Assembly (NCBI GenBank): GCA_964397045.1
Contig: CAYNHF010000003.1
Span: 1-64,000 of the forward strand
DNA length: 64,000 bases
Reading direction: 5' to 3'
Source: CAYNHF01 sp964397045
GTDB taxonomy: Bacteria; Actinomycetota; Acidimicrobiia; Spongiisociales; UBA5794
Below the pieces are notes generated by a model. It was not told the origin of the DNA. It saw only the letters and a list, made by a program, of their open reading frames with translations, and made no database searches. The position numbers and the translations under genes are program-made. Within the stretch, counting starts at the first letter, position 1. Each line of letters begins with the position of its first letter. Positions 27,640 through 36,606 of this stretch are shown in pieces.

Positions 27640-28179
27640 TCAGGTAGGCATGCGGAGCGGACCCGCAGGCACAACCTGGGTGAGGCTTCCGTCGGTGACG
27701 CTGTAGACGAAGCCAGAGACGACCAGTTCATCGGACACCGCTGGAGTGCTGCGAAGCCGCTCGATGTCTTGCCGGACGCTGACGGCCGGATCAGATATCG
27801 CCATAGCCGCCACTTCCGCTGCGGTGAGGCCGAGGCGTGCGGCTACCTGTTGCTGGGTGTCCGGTTGCAGGAGCCGTGCCATTCCACATCCAGTGTGCTG
27901 AATCACCGCGAGTTGCAGTTTGTTGTCTCCCGGCCACCCGGCAGAGAGAACACTCAGGATGGCGAGGTCGTTCACGACGCCTGGCGTCACCCGACCGCCC
28001 GTATTGCGGATCACGAGCGCGTCTCCCAACTCCAGCGAGAAGAGGTGGGCAGGATCGACCCTGGCGTCGACGCAGGTCAGTATTACGGTTGACAGTCGAG
28101 GTGGAATCGCGAGGTCTCCCGAAGCGAATCGCGCTTCGAAATCCCGGTGGCGGCCTACCAGCAAGGTCTCGTCGGTCAT
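27640..28179 (-). CDS. Beta-class carbonic anhydrase
   Basis: A 179-residue enzyme with the beta-carbonic-anhydrase zinc site: Cys36-x-Asp38-x-Arg40 (ILTCVDARVDP), then His95-x-x-Cys98 (VIQHTGCG), and the conserved VIRNTGGRV. It interconverts CO2 and bicarbonate in the cytoplasm. The short length fits the small plant-like/Rv1284-type clade. ATG at 28179 lies 5 nt after GGAGAG; the TTG at 28191 is less likely. Single gene. Confidence 0.93.
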   Translation of the reverse strand: MTDETLLVGRHRDFEARFASGDLAIPPRLSTVILTCVDARVDPAHLFSLELGDALVIRNTGGRVTPGVVNDLAILSVLSAGWPGDNKLQLAVIQHTGCGMARLLQPDTQQQVAARLGLTAAEVAAMAISDPAVSVRQDIERLRSTPAVSDELVVSGFVYSVTDGSLTQVVPAGPLRMPT

Positions 28180-28338
28180 CTCGCTCTCCAATCAGTCTTC
28201 AACCAGGCTCGGGCGGCAGAGTATCGGCAGCGCTCGTCATTGTTGTCGATGGTGTCGCTGGCGGCTCGCCGGTTCCGACGAGCCGGGCAAGCGCCGCCTC
28301 TATGGCCCTGACCCTCCACCACGTGGACCGCGCCAGTT

Positions 28339-29646
28339 CTAGCGTTGGTCGGCAAGCGTCTCGGGTCGGGCCAGCAGCAGGTGGTACCAAGTCACCGCTT
28401 CGTCAATGGTCAGGTGCTGATTGCTGACGCCGCGCAGGTCTTCGGGGAAGCGAGTCGGGTCGAGCGGCATGTGAGTTTCGGGTCGGATGCCGTTGTCGCT
28501 CCCCAGTGTTCCCGCGTAGTACCACTGGTACTCATCGCCGCGAGCCAGGTCGCTCATCACGACGCGGGGGAGCACCGACCCCAGGCCGGTCCACTCGGTC
28601 ATGGCCGGATCGAAATCGATGTGAAGCCTGGCGCACAACTCACGCAGGGTCGGCTCCGGGTGATCGCGGAACCTCGTGTTATCCACGATCACGAAGTCAA
28701 TGCCCTCTCGGAGGCACATGTCGAGCAGCGACACGAAGGCGAAGAAGCCGTTGTCTGCCGGCCGCACCCGCGTCGTGAGGTACCGCCCCAAACCCGAGAA
28801 GTCGTCATCGGCGAGGGCCACCCGGAGGTCGCTCGTCTCTGCGTCCTCCGGTTGCTCGGCAAGGTCCTTCGCCACCATGGCGCGCCACCTCGACGGCCAC
28901 GCAAGTTGGGGATGTCGCATGGTGAACACCACCGGTGGTAGCGCCTGACGCAGGAACCATCTCGCGATTCTCGGGTCGGCGAACTGGTAGGCGCTCTCCT
29001 GCACCACGTCAGTGCCAGACAGGGGAGCAGTCAAGAACCTGGTGACGCTCTCCACCTCGTCACCCCTCCAGAACACTGGAGCGACCGGCTCGTGGATGTA
29101 ACGATCGAAGCGATACCCGGTCGCCGAGTCCGGGTCCCGACAGAACAGGAACAGGATGCCCATCAGCGTGGAACCGGTGCGCGGCATGCTCACTACCAGC
29201 GGGCCGTCCCACCGCGAGTCACCCGCCAGGCCATCTAGATCGGCTTCGTTAACCGTTCCCAGGTTCGGCGCCGCGGGCCAGGCATCAACAGTCGAACACA
29301 CGACCCTGTCGGCCTTGTCTGCCGCAAGTTGCGCCTGCCGGCCGGTGAGGTAGGCGCCCGACAGGGAGGCAACACGAGAACCATCCTGACCGATGATGAC
29401 CCGCGATCCCTCAGCCGCGACCTCGTAGGGGATTGAGATCAGCCGATCCGCCTCCACGCGGCGGTGAGCCTCGATGGCGGCGACGAGACCCGTCGGGCTA
29501 TCTGCTTCGAATTGCCGACCATTCAACTCGAGTCGAACAGCAGAGGTCTGAGCCCCGAAGTCGACAACCAGCGACTCGTCGACCACGGTGATGCCGGCCG
29601 GCGCTTCCACCTCGAGGAGGCCCACCGCTCTGATCTGAGTATCCAA
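28339..29646 (-). CDS. Sulfotransferase family protein
   Basis: A 435-residue protein with a sulfotransferase domain from about residue 140. The 5'-phosphosulfate loop is VVSMPRTGSTLMG, and a 3'-phosphate-binding candidate lies in VVFTMRHPQLAWPSRW. The first 130 residues form an extra domain without a clear family. A PAPS-dependent sulfotransferase would modify a small molecule, lipid or protein; no sulfate-activation genes are nearby. The start (TTG 29646) is weakly supported and may lie further downstream. Confidence 0.8.
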   Translation of the reverse strand: MDTQIRAVGLLEVEAPAGITVVDESLVVDFGAQTSAVRLELNGRQFEADSPTGLVAAIEAHRRVEADRLISIPYEVAAEGSRVIIGQDGSRVASLSGAYLTGRQAQLAADKADRVVCSTVDAWPAAPNLGTVNEADLDGLAGDSRWDGPLVVSMPRTGSTLMGILFLFCRDPDSATGYRFDRYIHEPVAPVFWRGDEVESVTRFLTAPLSGTDVVQESAYQFADPRIARWFLRQALPPVVFTMRHPQLAWPSRWRAMVAKDLAEQPEDAETSDLRVALADDDFSGLGRYLTTRVRPADNGFFAFVSLLDMCLREGIDFVIVDNTRFRDHPEPTLRELCARLHIDFDPAMTEWTGLGSVLPRVVMSDLARGDEYQWYYAGTLGSDNGIRPETHMPLDPTRFPEDLRGVSNQHLTIDEAVTWYHLLLARPETLADQR

Positions 29647-29757
29647 CCTTGCCTACCCCTGACCATACGCTTGGGCCACTATGGCAGACGAAGGGGGGAC
29701 ATCCAGGTTCCACCCTGCTCCGCAGTCCGCCGAGTGAGCCGGGTCGGTGTTGGCAGA

Positions 29758-29940
29758 TCACGCACCCAGCGCGGAGAAAACCTCGTACACCATGAAGGCA
29801 GGCCAGAAGAGTCCCTGGAAGAACGAGAGCAGGTGCTCCCAGAATCCATCGGCCTGCTGCCAGTAGTAGACGAAGGCCCCGAAGATGCCGAGGCCGTAGA
29901 TCACCCCACCGCCGGCGGCGCCGGCACTGTTCGAACTCAT
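29758..29940 (-). CDS. Small membrane protein
   Basis: A 60-residue protein with a Gly/Ser-rich N-terminus (MSSNSAGAAGGGVIYGLGIFGAF) and one or two hydrophobic helices, ending FWPAFMVYEVFSALGA. ATG at 29940 follows GGGGTGA. Similar short Trp-rich membrane proteins are common in actinobacteria; the role is unknown. Confidence 0.6.
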   Translation of the reverse strand: MSSNSAGAAGGGVIYGLGIFGAFVYYWQQADGFWEHLLSFFQGLFWPAFMVYEVFSALGA

Positions 29941-30581
29941 GGTCACCCCGTTCGTGTTGACTGGGATGAGTCTATGCGGCAGACCTGCGCGCAAGGAAAG
30001 TCGCGAAGATCCTTGTGAGACGTTGCGACCAGGCTGACAGGCGCAGCCAGTCTGCAGAGGACCCTATCCGACCCAGCTGCTGTCCCAGATTCGCGGCTTG
30101 TCAGGACTTCCGGGCTTCCGCATCGGGCAGCGGAGACTCGCGGAAGGCACGTCGGCATTGGCCGAGGACGCCAGTCCGGTGTTTGGCTGGACTTCGCGCT
30201 CGGAGCCTCGAAGCTCGTCAGCCCAATCGCGACGGTGGGACACTGTCAGGAACCGGAGTTCGCCGCAGGGCGTCCATCGACCGTCTTCCCCCTCAGGCCA
30301 TCTCAGTCGCGAAACGACCCTCGACAAGGCTTTCGTCGACGAAGCCGGATCACGTAGACTCAGGGCAGGGATTCGGGGAGGTCACCAGTTACTCGACCAA
30401 CCTCACGGCGACAGATCGATTGCTCTGATCAGCATCGCAGCCCGTGGGAGGAAGACGAGAGCGATAGAGGACCCCCAACTGCAACGAGCTGACCAGGTGC
30501 TCGATACTCGCCTTGCACGAGGCACGAGGCACGAGGCACGAGGCACGAGGCACGAGGCACGAGGAAAAGGGGTGAGGAAAC
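29941..30581. other. 641-bp region upstream of peptidase operon
   Basis: No gene supported. Plus-strand frames are open but Arg/Ser-rich and without homology. At the right end lies a seven-copy 7-bp tandem repeat, followed by the ribosome site of the metallopeptidase gene. Confidence 0.5.
30515..30563. repeat. GCACGAG x 7 tandem repeat
   Basis: Seven perfect, uninterrupted copies of the heptamer GCACGAG (49 bp). They end 18 bp before the GTG start of the metallopeptidase gene, just upstream of the GGGGTGAGG ribosome site. The unit is not a multiple of three. Confidence 0.95.
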
Positions 30582-32360
30582 GTGGCCTCAGAGCACTACT
30601 ACGACTCGAGGGACCCAGCGCAGCGCCACTACTCGATCCGGGTCCTGGCGCAGGACCCATCGGTGAAAGCGCGAGACGGTAATCCACTGATTGCTGACAT
30701 CAAGGTGCCGTCAGATCGCATCGAGGCCGGCCCCCGTGGCCACCGCGTTCGGGTGATCGATTACGACTCGAGTAAGGGGGTATTCACACCGCCGGCGGTG
30801 CATGACGATGGTTCTGCATCCCTTCCCGGATGGGGCTACAACGATCAATTCGGTCAGAAGACATACACGGAACGCTTCCTATCGAGTGACGCGGCTCAGG
30901 CTCGTCAATTCCGATGTCAGAACGTGTTCGCAATCGCGGTCCGGACGCTCGCAAGCTTCGAGTACGCCCTAGGTCGCCGGATCCCCTGGGGTTTCGGCAC
31001 CCACGAGCTATATGTTGTTCCTCACGCATTTGCCGACGGTAACGCCTACTACTCCCGCGACGACCACGCCCTCTACTTTGGGTACATCGATGGTCCCGGG
31101 AGATCCCGGACTTTCACATCGTTGTCGCACGACATCATTGCCCACGAGACAAGCCACGCGCTCCTCGACGGGCTTCGCCCCGGGTTCATGCATCCCGGAC
31201 TTCCGGACCAACCGGCATTTCATGAGGGGTTTGCCGACGTTGTTTCGTTGCTCTCCATCCTTTCCTTGAAGGAGGTTGTGGCAGCGCTACTTGGTCCGCC
31301 CGACGATCAGGGGCGTATCAGCACCGAGGTCTTGAAGCGAGAGGCGCTTCAAGAAAACGCGTTGTTCAAGTTGGCCGAAGAGCTCGGCGAAGCCCTGACG
31401 GACACCCGTGGCGCCGGGCTTCGGCAGTCGATCCTCATTCCGCAGAATGAGGATTGGAAGGCCGATGAAGCCTTCGTCCACCCGCATCGCAGGGGAGAGG
31501 TGCTGGTAGCGGCCGTCATGCAGACCCTGCTCGATATGTGGATCGAGCGCCTTGACCCCCTTGTGCAACAAAGAGATCGAGCGGATCGGGACCGTGTTGC
31601 TGAAGAAGGCGCCAAGTCGGCCGCCCATCTTCTGAACATGGCCATCAGAGCGATCGATTACCTGCCGCCAACCGAGTTTGAGTTCGACGACTTCGTGACT
31701 GCAATCATTTCATCTGACAAGGAGGTTGCGCCACAAGACGAGCACGAATACCGCAAGAGTCTGACGGACGCCTTCGCCGGTTTTGGGATTCACGCGAAGC
31801 CGAACCGTATGTTGGATCTCGTCGAGGTCGACTCCATGCCGCTCTATGCCAACCTCAACTTCAGTGAGATGCGGTCACAACCGGACGAGATCTACCGGTT
31901 CATCTGGGCCAACTCACTGCTTCTGGGTATTGCCACGGACTACTACCTCAATGTCGACGAGGTGCGAGCCTCCGTCCGGATTGGGCCGGACGGATTGATC
32001 ATCAGCGAGATCGTGGCCACATACACCCAGAACCTGACCGGGCCGATCAGTGAGCTCGTGCGAATAAGCCGCGACGAACATGGTGTCGCGAAGCTCCACA
32101 AACCGGGCTCGATCAGCGGAGATACGGAGGTCTCGCTTCGCGGAGGAGGGGCCCTGATCTTTGACCAGTTCGGAAAGCTGAAGTATCACCACGCCAAACC
32201 GCTTTTTGATTGGGTGAGACAAAGCAGTCGACTACGCCATCTGGTTGATCACCGGATTCGGAATACGACCGGCGGCTATGGCTTCTCATCCGGGACAGCG
32301 CGGGGCCAGCGATTCGCAGACCTGCATGTTCCGGCCAGTAGGACGGGGGAGGACTGGTGA
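30582..32360 (+). CDS. HETSH metallopeptidase-like protein
   Basis: A 592-residue protein with the zinc-peptidase motif HETSH at residues 188-192 (SHDIIAHETSHALLDG) and a downstream glutamate candidate in FHEGFADV (His214-Glu215). This is the gluzincin arrangement (thermolysin-like). The rest does not match a named family I can recall. The C-terminal 200 residues are mixed alpha/beta. No signal peptide is seen. GTG at 30582 follows GGGGTGAGG. The stop overlaps the start of the MBL gene by four bases (GTGA), so the two are co-translated. Confidence 0.82.
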   Translation: MASEHYYDSRDPAQRHYSIRVLAQDPSVKARDGNPLIADIKVPSDRIEAGPRGHRVRVIDYDSSKGVFTPPAVHDDGSASLPGWGYNDQFGQKTYTERFLSSDAAQARQFRCQNVFAIAVRTLASFEYALGRRIPWGFGTHELYVVPHAFADGNAYYSRDDHALYFGYIDGPGRSRTFTSLSHDIIAHETSHALLDGLRPGFMHPGLPDQPAFHEGFADVVSLLSILSLKEVVAALLGPPDDQGRISTEVLKREALQENALFKLAEELGEALTDTRGAGLRQSILIPQNEDWKADEAFVHPHRRGEVLVAAVMQTLLDMWIERLDPLVQQRDRADRDRVAEEGAKSAAHLLNMAIRAIDYLPPTEFEFDDFVTAIISSDKEVAPQDEHEYRKSLTDAFAGFGIHAKPNRMLDLVEVDSMPLYANLNFSEMRSQPDEIYRFIWANSLLLGIATDYYLNVDEVRASVRIGPDGLIISEIVATYTQNLTGPISELVRISRDEHGVAKLHKPGSISGDTEVSLRGGGALIFDQFGKLKYHHAKPLFDWVRQSSRLRHLVDHRIRNTTGGYGFSSGTARGQRFADLHVPASRTGEDW

Positions 32361-33814
32361 GCGATATCGAGCGAGTGCGTGTGCGCATGTACGAAGTCGG
32401 CTTCGGGGATAGTTTCCTGATCAGCTACTACTACGACGAGCCTGTCCGCTACGACGGAAAGCGCGACCGCGACGGAGAGTTGCTTGATCCTCGCGCAGAG
32501 CGGCACATGCTCATGGATTTCGGCAGTACTTCCGGCGCCAAGGCTGCGGATATGGAGGCTGTCGCCGAGAGAATCGAAGCGGACTGCGGAGGCCAACTTG
32601 ACGTCCTTGCCGTGTCGCACCGTCACAAGGATCATATGTCCGGCTTCGGACTCGCCGACGCGTCGGCCGTGATCGATCGGCTGAACCCACTCCTCGTCGT
32701 TCGTTCCTGGACCGAAGATCCGAGCGTTCCAGAGAATGCCGACGCCCCCAAGTCTGCCCACTTCGTCACGGCTCTCGATGCCGGACAGGCATTCGCAGAG
32801 ATGCTCGCGTTCGAGACCGACGGGCACCGATCCAACAGCCTTCGTGGAGGGCTTCACCTAGCCGCAGACGGCCAGGTCAAGAACAAGAAAGCGGTCGATA
32901 ACCTCGCAAGGTGGGGTGCTCGACAAGACCAGGAGTTCCTCCACTATGGGAAGGAATCCAAGATCGAGGACTACATTCCCGGAGCCACAATACGCGTGAT
33001 TGGGCCTCCCACGGTTGAGCAGTACGGTGAGGTCACCAGACAGGACGACCGCGACCCTGAGTACTGGATGCTGCATCGAGCTTTCGATCCAGCCACCTGG
33101 GCAACCCATGAGGGAGATTTCCGAACCGCTCTCGCTGCAGTCGGCATCGACACCGACGTTCCCGAGATGTTGGGCGCCGAAGGTGAACAGATCGACCCCG
33201 GACCCGTACGTTGGCTTGTCGAGAAGATGCGTCGCCAGCACATCCAGACGCTGCGGCGGATCGTCCGTGATCTCGACGACGCGCTGAACAACACCAGCCT
33301 GATCTTGCTCATCGACGTGGGGAACGGTGACAACAGCAAACGAATGTTGTTGTCCGGAGATGCTCAGATCGAGAACTGGCGATTCGCCTTGGAGCAGGCC
33401 GATGCAACCATCTCTCCCAGTTCGGCCGAATGCCGGCAGTTGTTGAAGGAGGTGGACCTGTACAAAGTCGGTCACCACGGCAGTCGCAACGCGAGTCCGC
33501 GTTCGTTGGTCAAGCTGTGGGAAGAGAAGCCCAGAACTGACATGGTCGGCTTGATGTCCACCAAGTCATGCTTCCATGGAAAGAAGGACACTACCCGGGT
33601 GCCTCGCCAGACGTTGGTCGACGCGCTTGCCAGGGAGATGCGACTCTTCACAACCGATCAGGAGTGGTACCGAGTTAATGAAGACAACACGCCGGAATAC
33701 GTCGAGGTCGAGGCCGACCTCACAACACCGAAGCCCTTCAGGCTCAGAAGAGGTAGGGCCGGGCTGATCCAGGAGAACGACATCCAGATTGACTGTCGCA
33801 ACAAGGGCCACTGA
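32357..33814 (+). CDS. ComEC-like MBL-fold hydrolase
   Basis: A 485-residue metallo-beta-lactamase-fold protein. The metal site is HRHKDH (His88, His90, Asp92, His93), with a bridging Asp335 in LSGDAQIE and His373/His374 in VGHHGSRN. The VGHHGS motif is the ComEC/Rec2-type MBL signature, so nuclease or phosphodiester hydrolysis is likely. Membrane helices of true ComEC are absent, so this is a stand-alone soluble domain. It overlaps the peptidase gene by 4 bp, implying joint function. GTG start. Confidence 0.85.
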   Translation: MSDIERVRVRMYEVGFGDSFLISYYYDEPVRYDGKRDRDGELLDPRAERHMLMDFGSTSGAKAADMEAVAERIEADCGGQLDVLAVSHRHKDHMSGFGLADASAVIDRLNPLLVVRSWTEDPSVPENADAPKSAHFVTALDAGQAFAEMLAFETDGHRSNSLRGGLHLAADGQVKNKKAVDNLARWGARQDQEFLHYGKESKIEDYIPGATIRVIGPPTVEQYGEVTRQDDRDPEYWMLHRAFDPATWATHEGDFRTALAAVGIDTDVPEMLGAEGEQIDPGPVRWLVEKMRRQHIQTLRRIVRDLDDALNNTSLILLIDVGNGDNSKRMLLSGDAQIENWRFALEQADATISPSSAECRQLLKEVDLYKVGHHGSRNASPRSLVKLWEEKPRTDMVGLMSTKSCFHGKKDTTRVPRQTLVDALAREMRLFTTDQEWYRVNEDNTPEYVEVEADLTTPKPFRLRRGRAGLIQENDIQIDCRNKGH

Positions 33815-33823
33815 ACCTGGCCC
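33805..33823 (+). terminator. Weak hairpin after MBL gene
   Basis: GGGCCA-CTGAACC-TGGCCC around the MBL stop codon; perfect 6-bp stem but no T-run, so only a possible pause or attenuation point. Confidence 0.3.
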
Positions 33824-33925
33824 TCAAGTACGAGCGGTTCTCAGCGCAGCCTTCAGCAACCCTCATGCAGGAGGATCGGGATGGGTGCGGCGGAGTGACC
33901 GGCCTAGGCGGGCGAGGAGAGTCTC

Positions 33926-35002
33926 GTGACGAAGAACATCGTTGTTCTGTGCGACGGCACGGGTAACCAACTGAAGACCAAGGGCAACACCAACGTGGTT
34001 CGACTCTACGGTCTCCTGAAGCGTGACGACCCCCGAGCCCAGGTGACCTTCTACGACCCGGGGGTCGGGACGATGGGTTCGCAGGGGGCCACAACGGAGA
34101 TTGGTCGCAGATGGACCAAGCTCATGGGTTTGGCATTCGGTTATGGGCTCAAGGCCAACGTGATTGAGGGGTACGAATTCATCATGAGCCACTACCACCC
34201 CGGGGACCGCGTGTTCTTGTTCGGATTCAGCCGTGGTGCATACACGGTGCGGGCAATCGCAGGTCTGATCAACCACGTCGGACTCCTGCCTCCTGGCAGC
34301 GAGAACCTGCTTCCCTACGCAATGAAGCTGTTCTGGCACACCATGGAAAAGGGCGGAAAGCGCCAGTCATCGATCTCAGACGAAGAATGGGATCTCGCTC
34401 GCGCGTTCAGCGAGACCTTCGCGCGGCCCGACTTTCAGCGGAAGAGCGCCAATGCCCTCGCCTACCTCGGGGCGTGGGATACGGTCAACGCAACCGGTTC
34501 GCTGCGACGGCGCGTCGTGCTTCCTTACACGGCTCGTCTCGAGGTTGTTGCTGGGACTCGACACGCGGTCGCCATCGATGAGGACCGTCGGGACTACCGG
34601 CCCAATCTCCTCAAGTTGGATTCCGCTGACTTCACGCGGCGAGCGGACGGAGAGCTGCACGAAGTGTGGTTCGCAGGGGTTCATTCATATGTCGGAGGTG
34701 ATCACAAGCTGTCCGATATCACTCTTCAGTGGGTGGTGGAAGGAGCTGTTGCGCAAGGGCTGCTCGTCCGGTCAGAGTTTGCCAAATACAAGAAGCTCCC
34801 TGAGAAGACCGCCTTTGGACCGGTAGGGGAGAACAAGGGCCTTTGGCGCCTGCGCGGTTTGAAACGCCGCACCCTGCGGCCCGCCAAGGCCATAGTGCAC
34901 AAGAGTGTGATCATCAAACGTGTCGGGAGTGACTACGACCCTGAGAACGTGCCGGCAGACCCTCCCGAAGAACCCTGGCCCCACCTGTCTGACGGCAACT
35001 GA
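33926..35002 (+). CDS. DUF2235 (Tle1-like) alpha/beta hydrolase
   Basis: A 358-residue DUF2235 protein. It opens KNIVVLCDGTGNQ and has the lipase elbow GFSRGAYTVRAIAGL with nucleophile Ser102. FAGVHSYVGGDHK carries the GVHSxVGG motif with a candidate catalytic Asp/His. In proteobacteria this domain is the phospholipase core of Tle1 type VI effectors, but here no T6SS gene is present and no signal peptide is seen. GTG at 33926 follows GAGGAG by 6 nt. It lies 111 bp downstream of the MBL gene on the same strand, probably in the same unit. Confidence 0.88.
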   Translation: MTKNIVVLCDGTGNQLKTKGNTNVVRLYGLLKRDDPRAQVTFYDPGVGTMGSQGATTEIGRRWTKLMGLAFGYGLKANVIEGYEFIMSHYHPGDRVFLFGFSRGAYTVRAIAGLINHVGLLPPGSENLLPYAMKLFWHTMEKGGKRQSSISDEEWDLARAFSETFARPDFQRKSANALAYLGAWDTVNATGSLRRRVVLPYTARLEVVAGTRHAVAIDEDRRDYRPNLLKLDSADFTRRADGELHEVWFAGVHSYVGGDHKLSDITLQWVVEGAVAQGLLVRSEFAKYKKLPEKTAFGPVGENKGLWRLRGLKRRTLRPAKAIVHKSVIIKRVGSDYDPENVPADPPEEPWPHLSDGN

Positions 35003-35385
35003 TAGCTGGCCTTCCGGGGCCCACGTTGACGCGATCACTGTCACACGTGAAGGACGGGGCCGCGGTGCACCCCACGACCACCCGTCCCACCCCGCCGATC
35101 GGAGGCATTCTGAGCGCATGGCCACGGCCGAGCGCCGCTCTGTTCGCCTCACCCGGATCCTGCTGTGGACGCTCCCGCGCGATCGCAACCCCCGGGCTCC
35201 GGTCGATTCACGTGGCGACCGGCAAGGACGTTATTGCCACGAGTCGACCTCACGGAAGTTGCCAACAATGAGCGTTGACTCCGTTGCACGAATCCGGGGG
35301 CGGTTCTCCCCCGAAGGAACTCCGCTCTCGTGGAGCGTCGGGCGTCAGCTGAGAAACTGGCGGTCCCGTGGCGTAACCTTCCAAC
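35003..35385. other. 383-bp gap before PP2C unit
   Basis: No gene recognised. It ends in a TAACCT box that could drive a leaderless mini-ORF and the PP2C gene. Confidence 0.45.
35374..35379 (+). promoter_or_regulatory. Leaderless -10 box TAACCT
   Basis: TAACCT ends 6 nt before ATG 35386, with no ribosome site between. Confidence 0.5.
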
Positions 35386-35478
35386 ATGACCGCAATACCC
35401 CCAGCAGTGATGTCTCAGCAGGCTGCGACCACCGGTCGGAGCGCTGATCGAGTAGCCGCGGGCGTCGGGCTGGCGTGA
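35386..35478 (+). CDS. 30-codon leader ORF before PP2C
   Basis: Starts with an ATG 6 nt after a TANNNT box and encodes MTAIPPAVMSQQ and 18 further residues of no known family. Its TGA stop is one base before the GTG of the phosphatase gene. Since the phosphatase start has no ribosome site of its own, the leader may serve for translational coupling. Alternatively, this is simply an upstream part of the transcript. The peptide is probably not functional in itself. Confidence 0.4.
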   Translation: MTAIPPAVMSQQAATTGRSADRVAAGVGLA

Positions 35479-35479
35479 A

Positions 35480-36214
35480 GTGGCCGGCACCTCACTGTCG
35501 TTCGACTGGGCAACGTCCACCGATGTCGGCCTCAATCGTGAGCGCAATGAAGACTCGGTGGCGCCACTGGGGAACGGGGAGTCGTCGGGGCCGCTCATCA
35601 TCGCGGTCGCAGACGGGCTTGGTGGTCTTGAAGCGGGTGATGAGGCAAGCCGCCGCGCCGTCGGCGCCGCCACTGCTGCACCGGCATCGGGGAACACGTC
35701 GGTAGTCGATCGTGTACAGGCAGGAGACCGGGCCGTGAAGAACTTCATCCTTGCCTCCGACGACATCGCCAACTCGGCGACCACTCTGACCGTTGCGTCG
35801 TTCTCAGCCGATGGGGTCCTCGACGCCGCCCATGTGGGGGACAGCCGCCTCTACATCGCGTCGGGATCCGAATTCGTTCAGGTAACCACCGACCAGACGG
35901 TGGCACAACGCAAGGTCGATGCTGGCGAGATCACCATCGGCCAAGCTGCTGTCGACCCCGGCCGACACATCCTGACGAGCGCCTGTGGCCTGCTCGACAT
36001 CAAGGTGCAGCACATCCCGGGTTTGGAGCTCCAGAGGGGCGACGCGGTGCTCATGTGCTCCGACGGCCTGACAGAGATGCTGACCGATCACGAGATCAAC
36101 CAGATCCTGGTCGCAGAATCGGATCCCGTCGAGGCCACGACGGCGCTCGTCGACGCCGCCAACCAGGCCGGAGGGGTGGACAACATCACGGTGGCCGTCA
36201 TCCACGTCGGGTGA
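35480..36214 (+). CDS. PP2C-family protein phosphatase
   Basis: A 244-residue serine/threonine phosphatase. The PPM metal motifs are present: VGLNRERNEDSV (motif 1), IIAVADGLGGLEAGD (motif 2), AAHVGDSRLYI (motif 8 region), LMCSDGLTEML and the closing GGVDNITVAVI. It is a soluble PrpC-like enzyme that would remove phosphate from Ser/Thr kinase targets, but no kinase gene is near. GTG at 35480 directly follows the stop of a small leader ORF. Confidence 0.9.
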   Translation: MAGTSLSFDWATSTDVGLNRERNEDSVAPLGNGESSGPLIIAVADGLGGLEAGDEASRRAVGAATAAPASGNTSVVDRVQAGDRAVKNFILASDDIANSATTLTVASFSADGVLDAAHVGDSRLYIASGSEFVQVTTDQTVAQRKVDAGEITIGQAAVDPGRHILTSACGLLDIKVQHIPGLELQRGDAVLMCSDGLTEMLTDHEINQILVAESDPVEATTALVDAANQAGGVDNITVAVIHVG

Positions 36215-36606
36215 CCCAGGAGCAGACACGCGCGCCGGCGGAACCCTGCATCTTCCTCGGCGATGTCCGCTACCTCATGGACCGGTCAAAGGTCTTCCGA
36301 CCGGACGGCTCACCGCACAGGCCAAGACCCGTGACACCGCCGGCCTCTACACCGTGACCCTTCGGATGAACAACGGCAACCAGATCACGATGTACGTCAC
36401 CGCGACGAACTAGAGGGCTGTCCGCATTCTGGGTACGAACTGCGCTGGGTGACGCCACCCGACGCTCTTCGCGGGAGGTGTCAAGAGAAGGCATCCAGCG
36501 AAAGGTTTGCCGATCGGCTCATGTTCGCCGCCATACTGCGTTTGCCTCCGAAAAGGGCACCCAGGACGAGGCTGCATCCTGGGGTTCGCGGGTGGCACAA
36601 TGGCGT
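36215..36606. other. Gap with relic coding fragment
   Basis: A stretch in one plus-strand frame at about 36281-36412 reads GLPTGRLTAQAKTRDTAGL followed by YTVTLRMNNGNQITMYVTATN and a stop. It has the alternating pattern of a secreted beta-sandwich domain. No start codon or ribosome site fits, so it looks like the tail of a lost gene. The rest of the gap shows nothing. Confidence 0.4.

Noticed and set aside
30515..30563. GCACGAG repeats as a CRISPR array
   Set aside because: Units are directly adjacent without spacers and only 7 bp long.
33926..35002. DUF2235 protein as a type VI secretion effector
   Set aside because: No T6SS structural gene, VgrG or adaptor is present, and the organism appears to be an actinobacterium.
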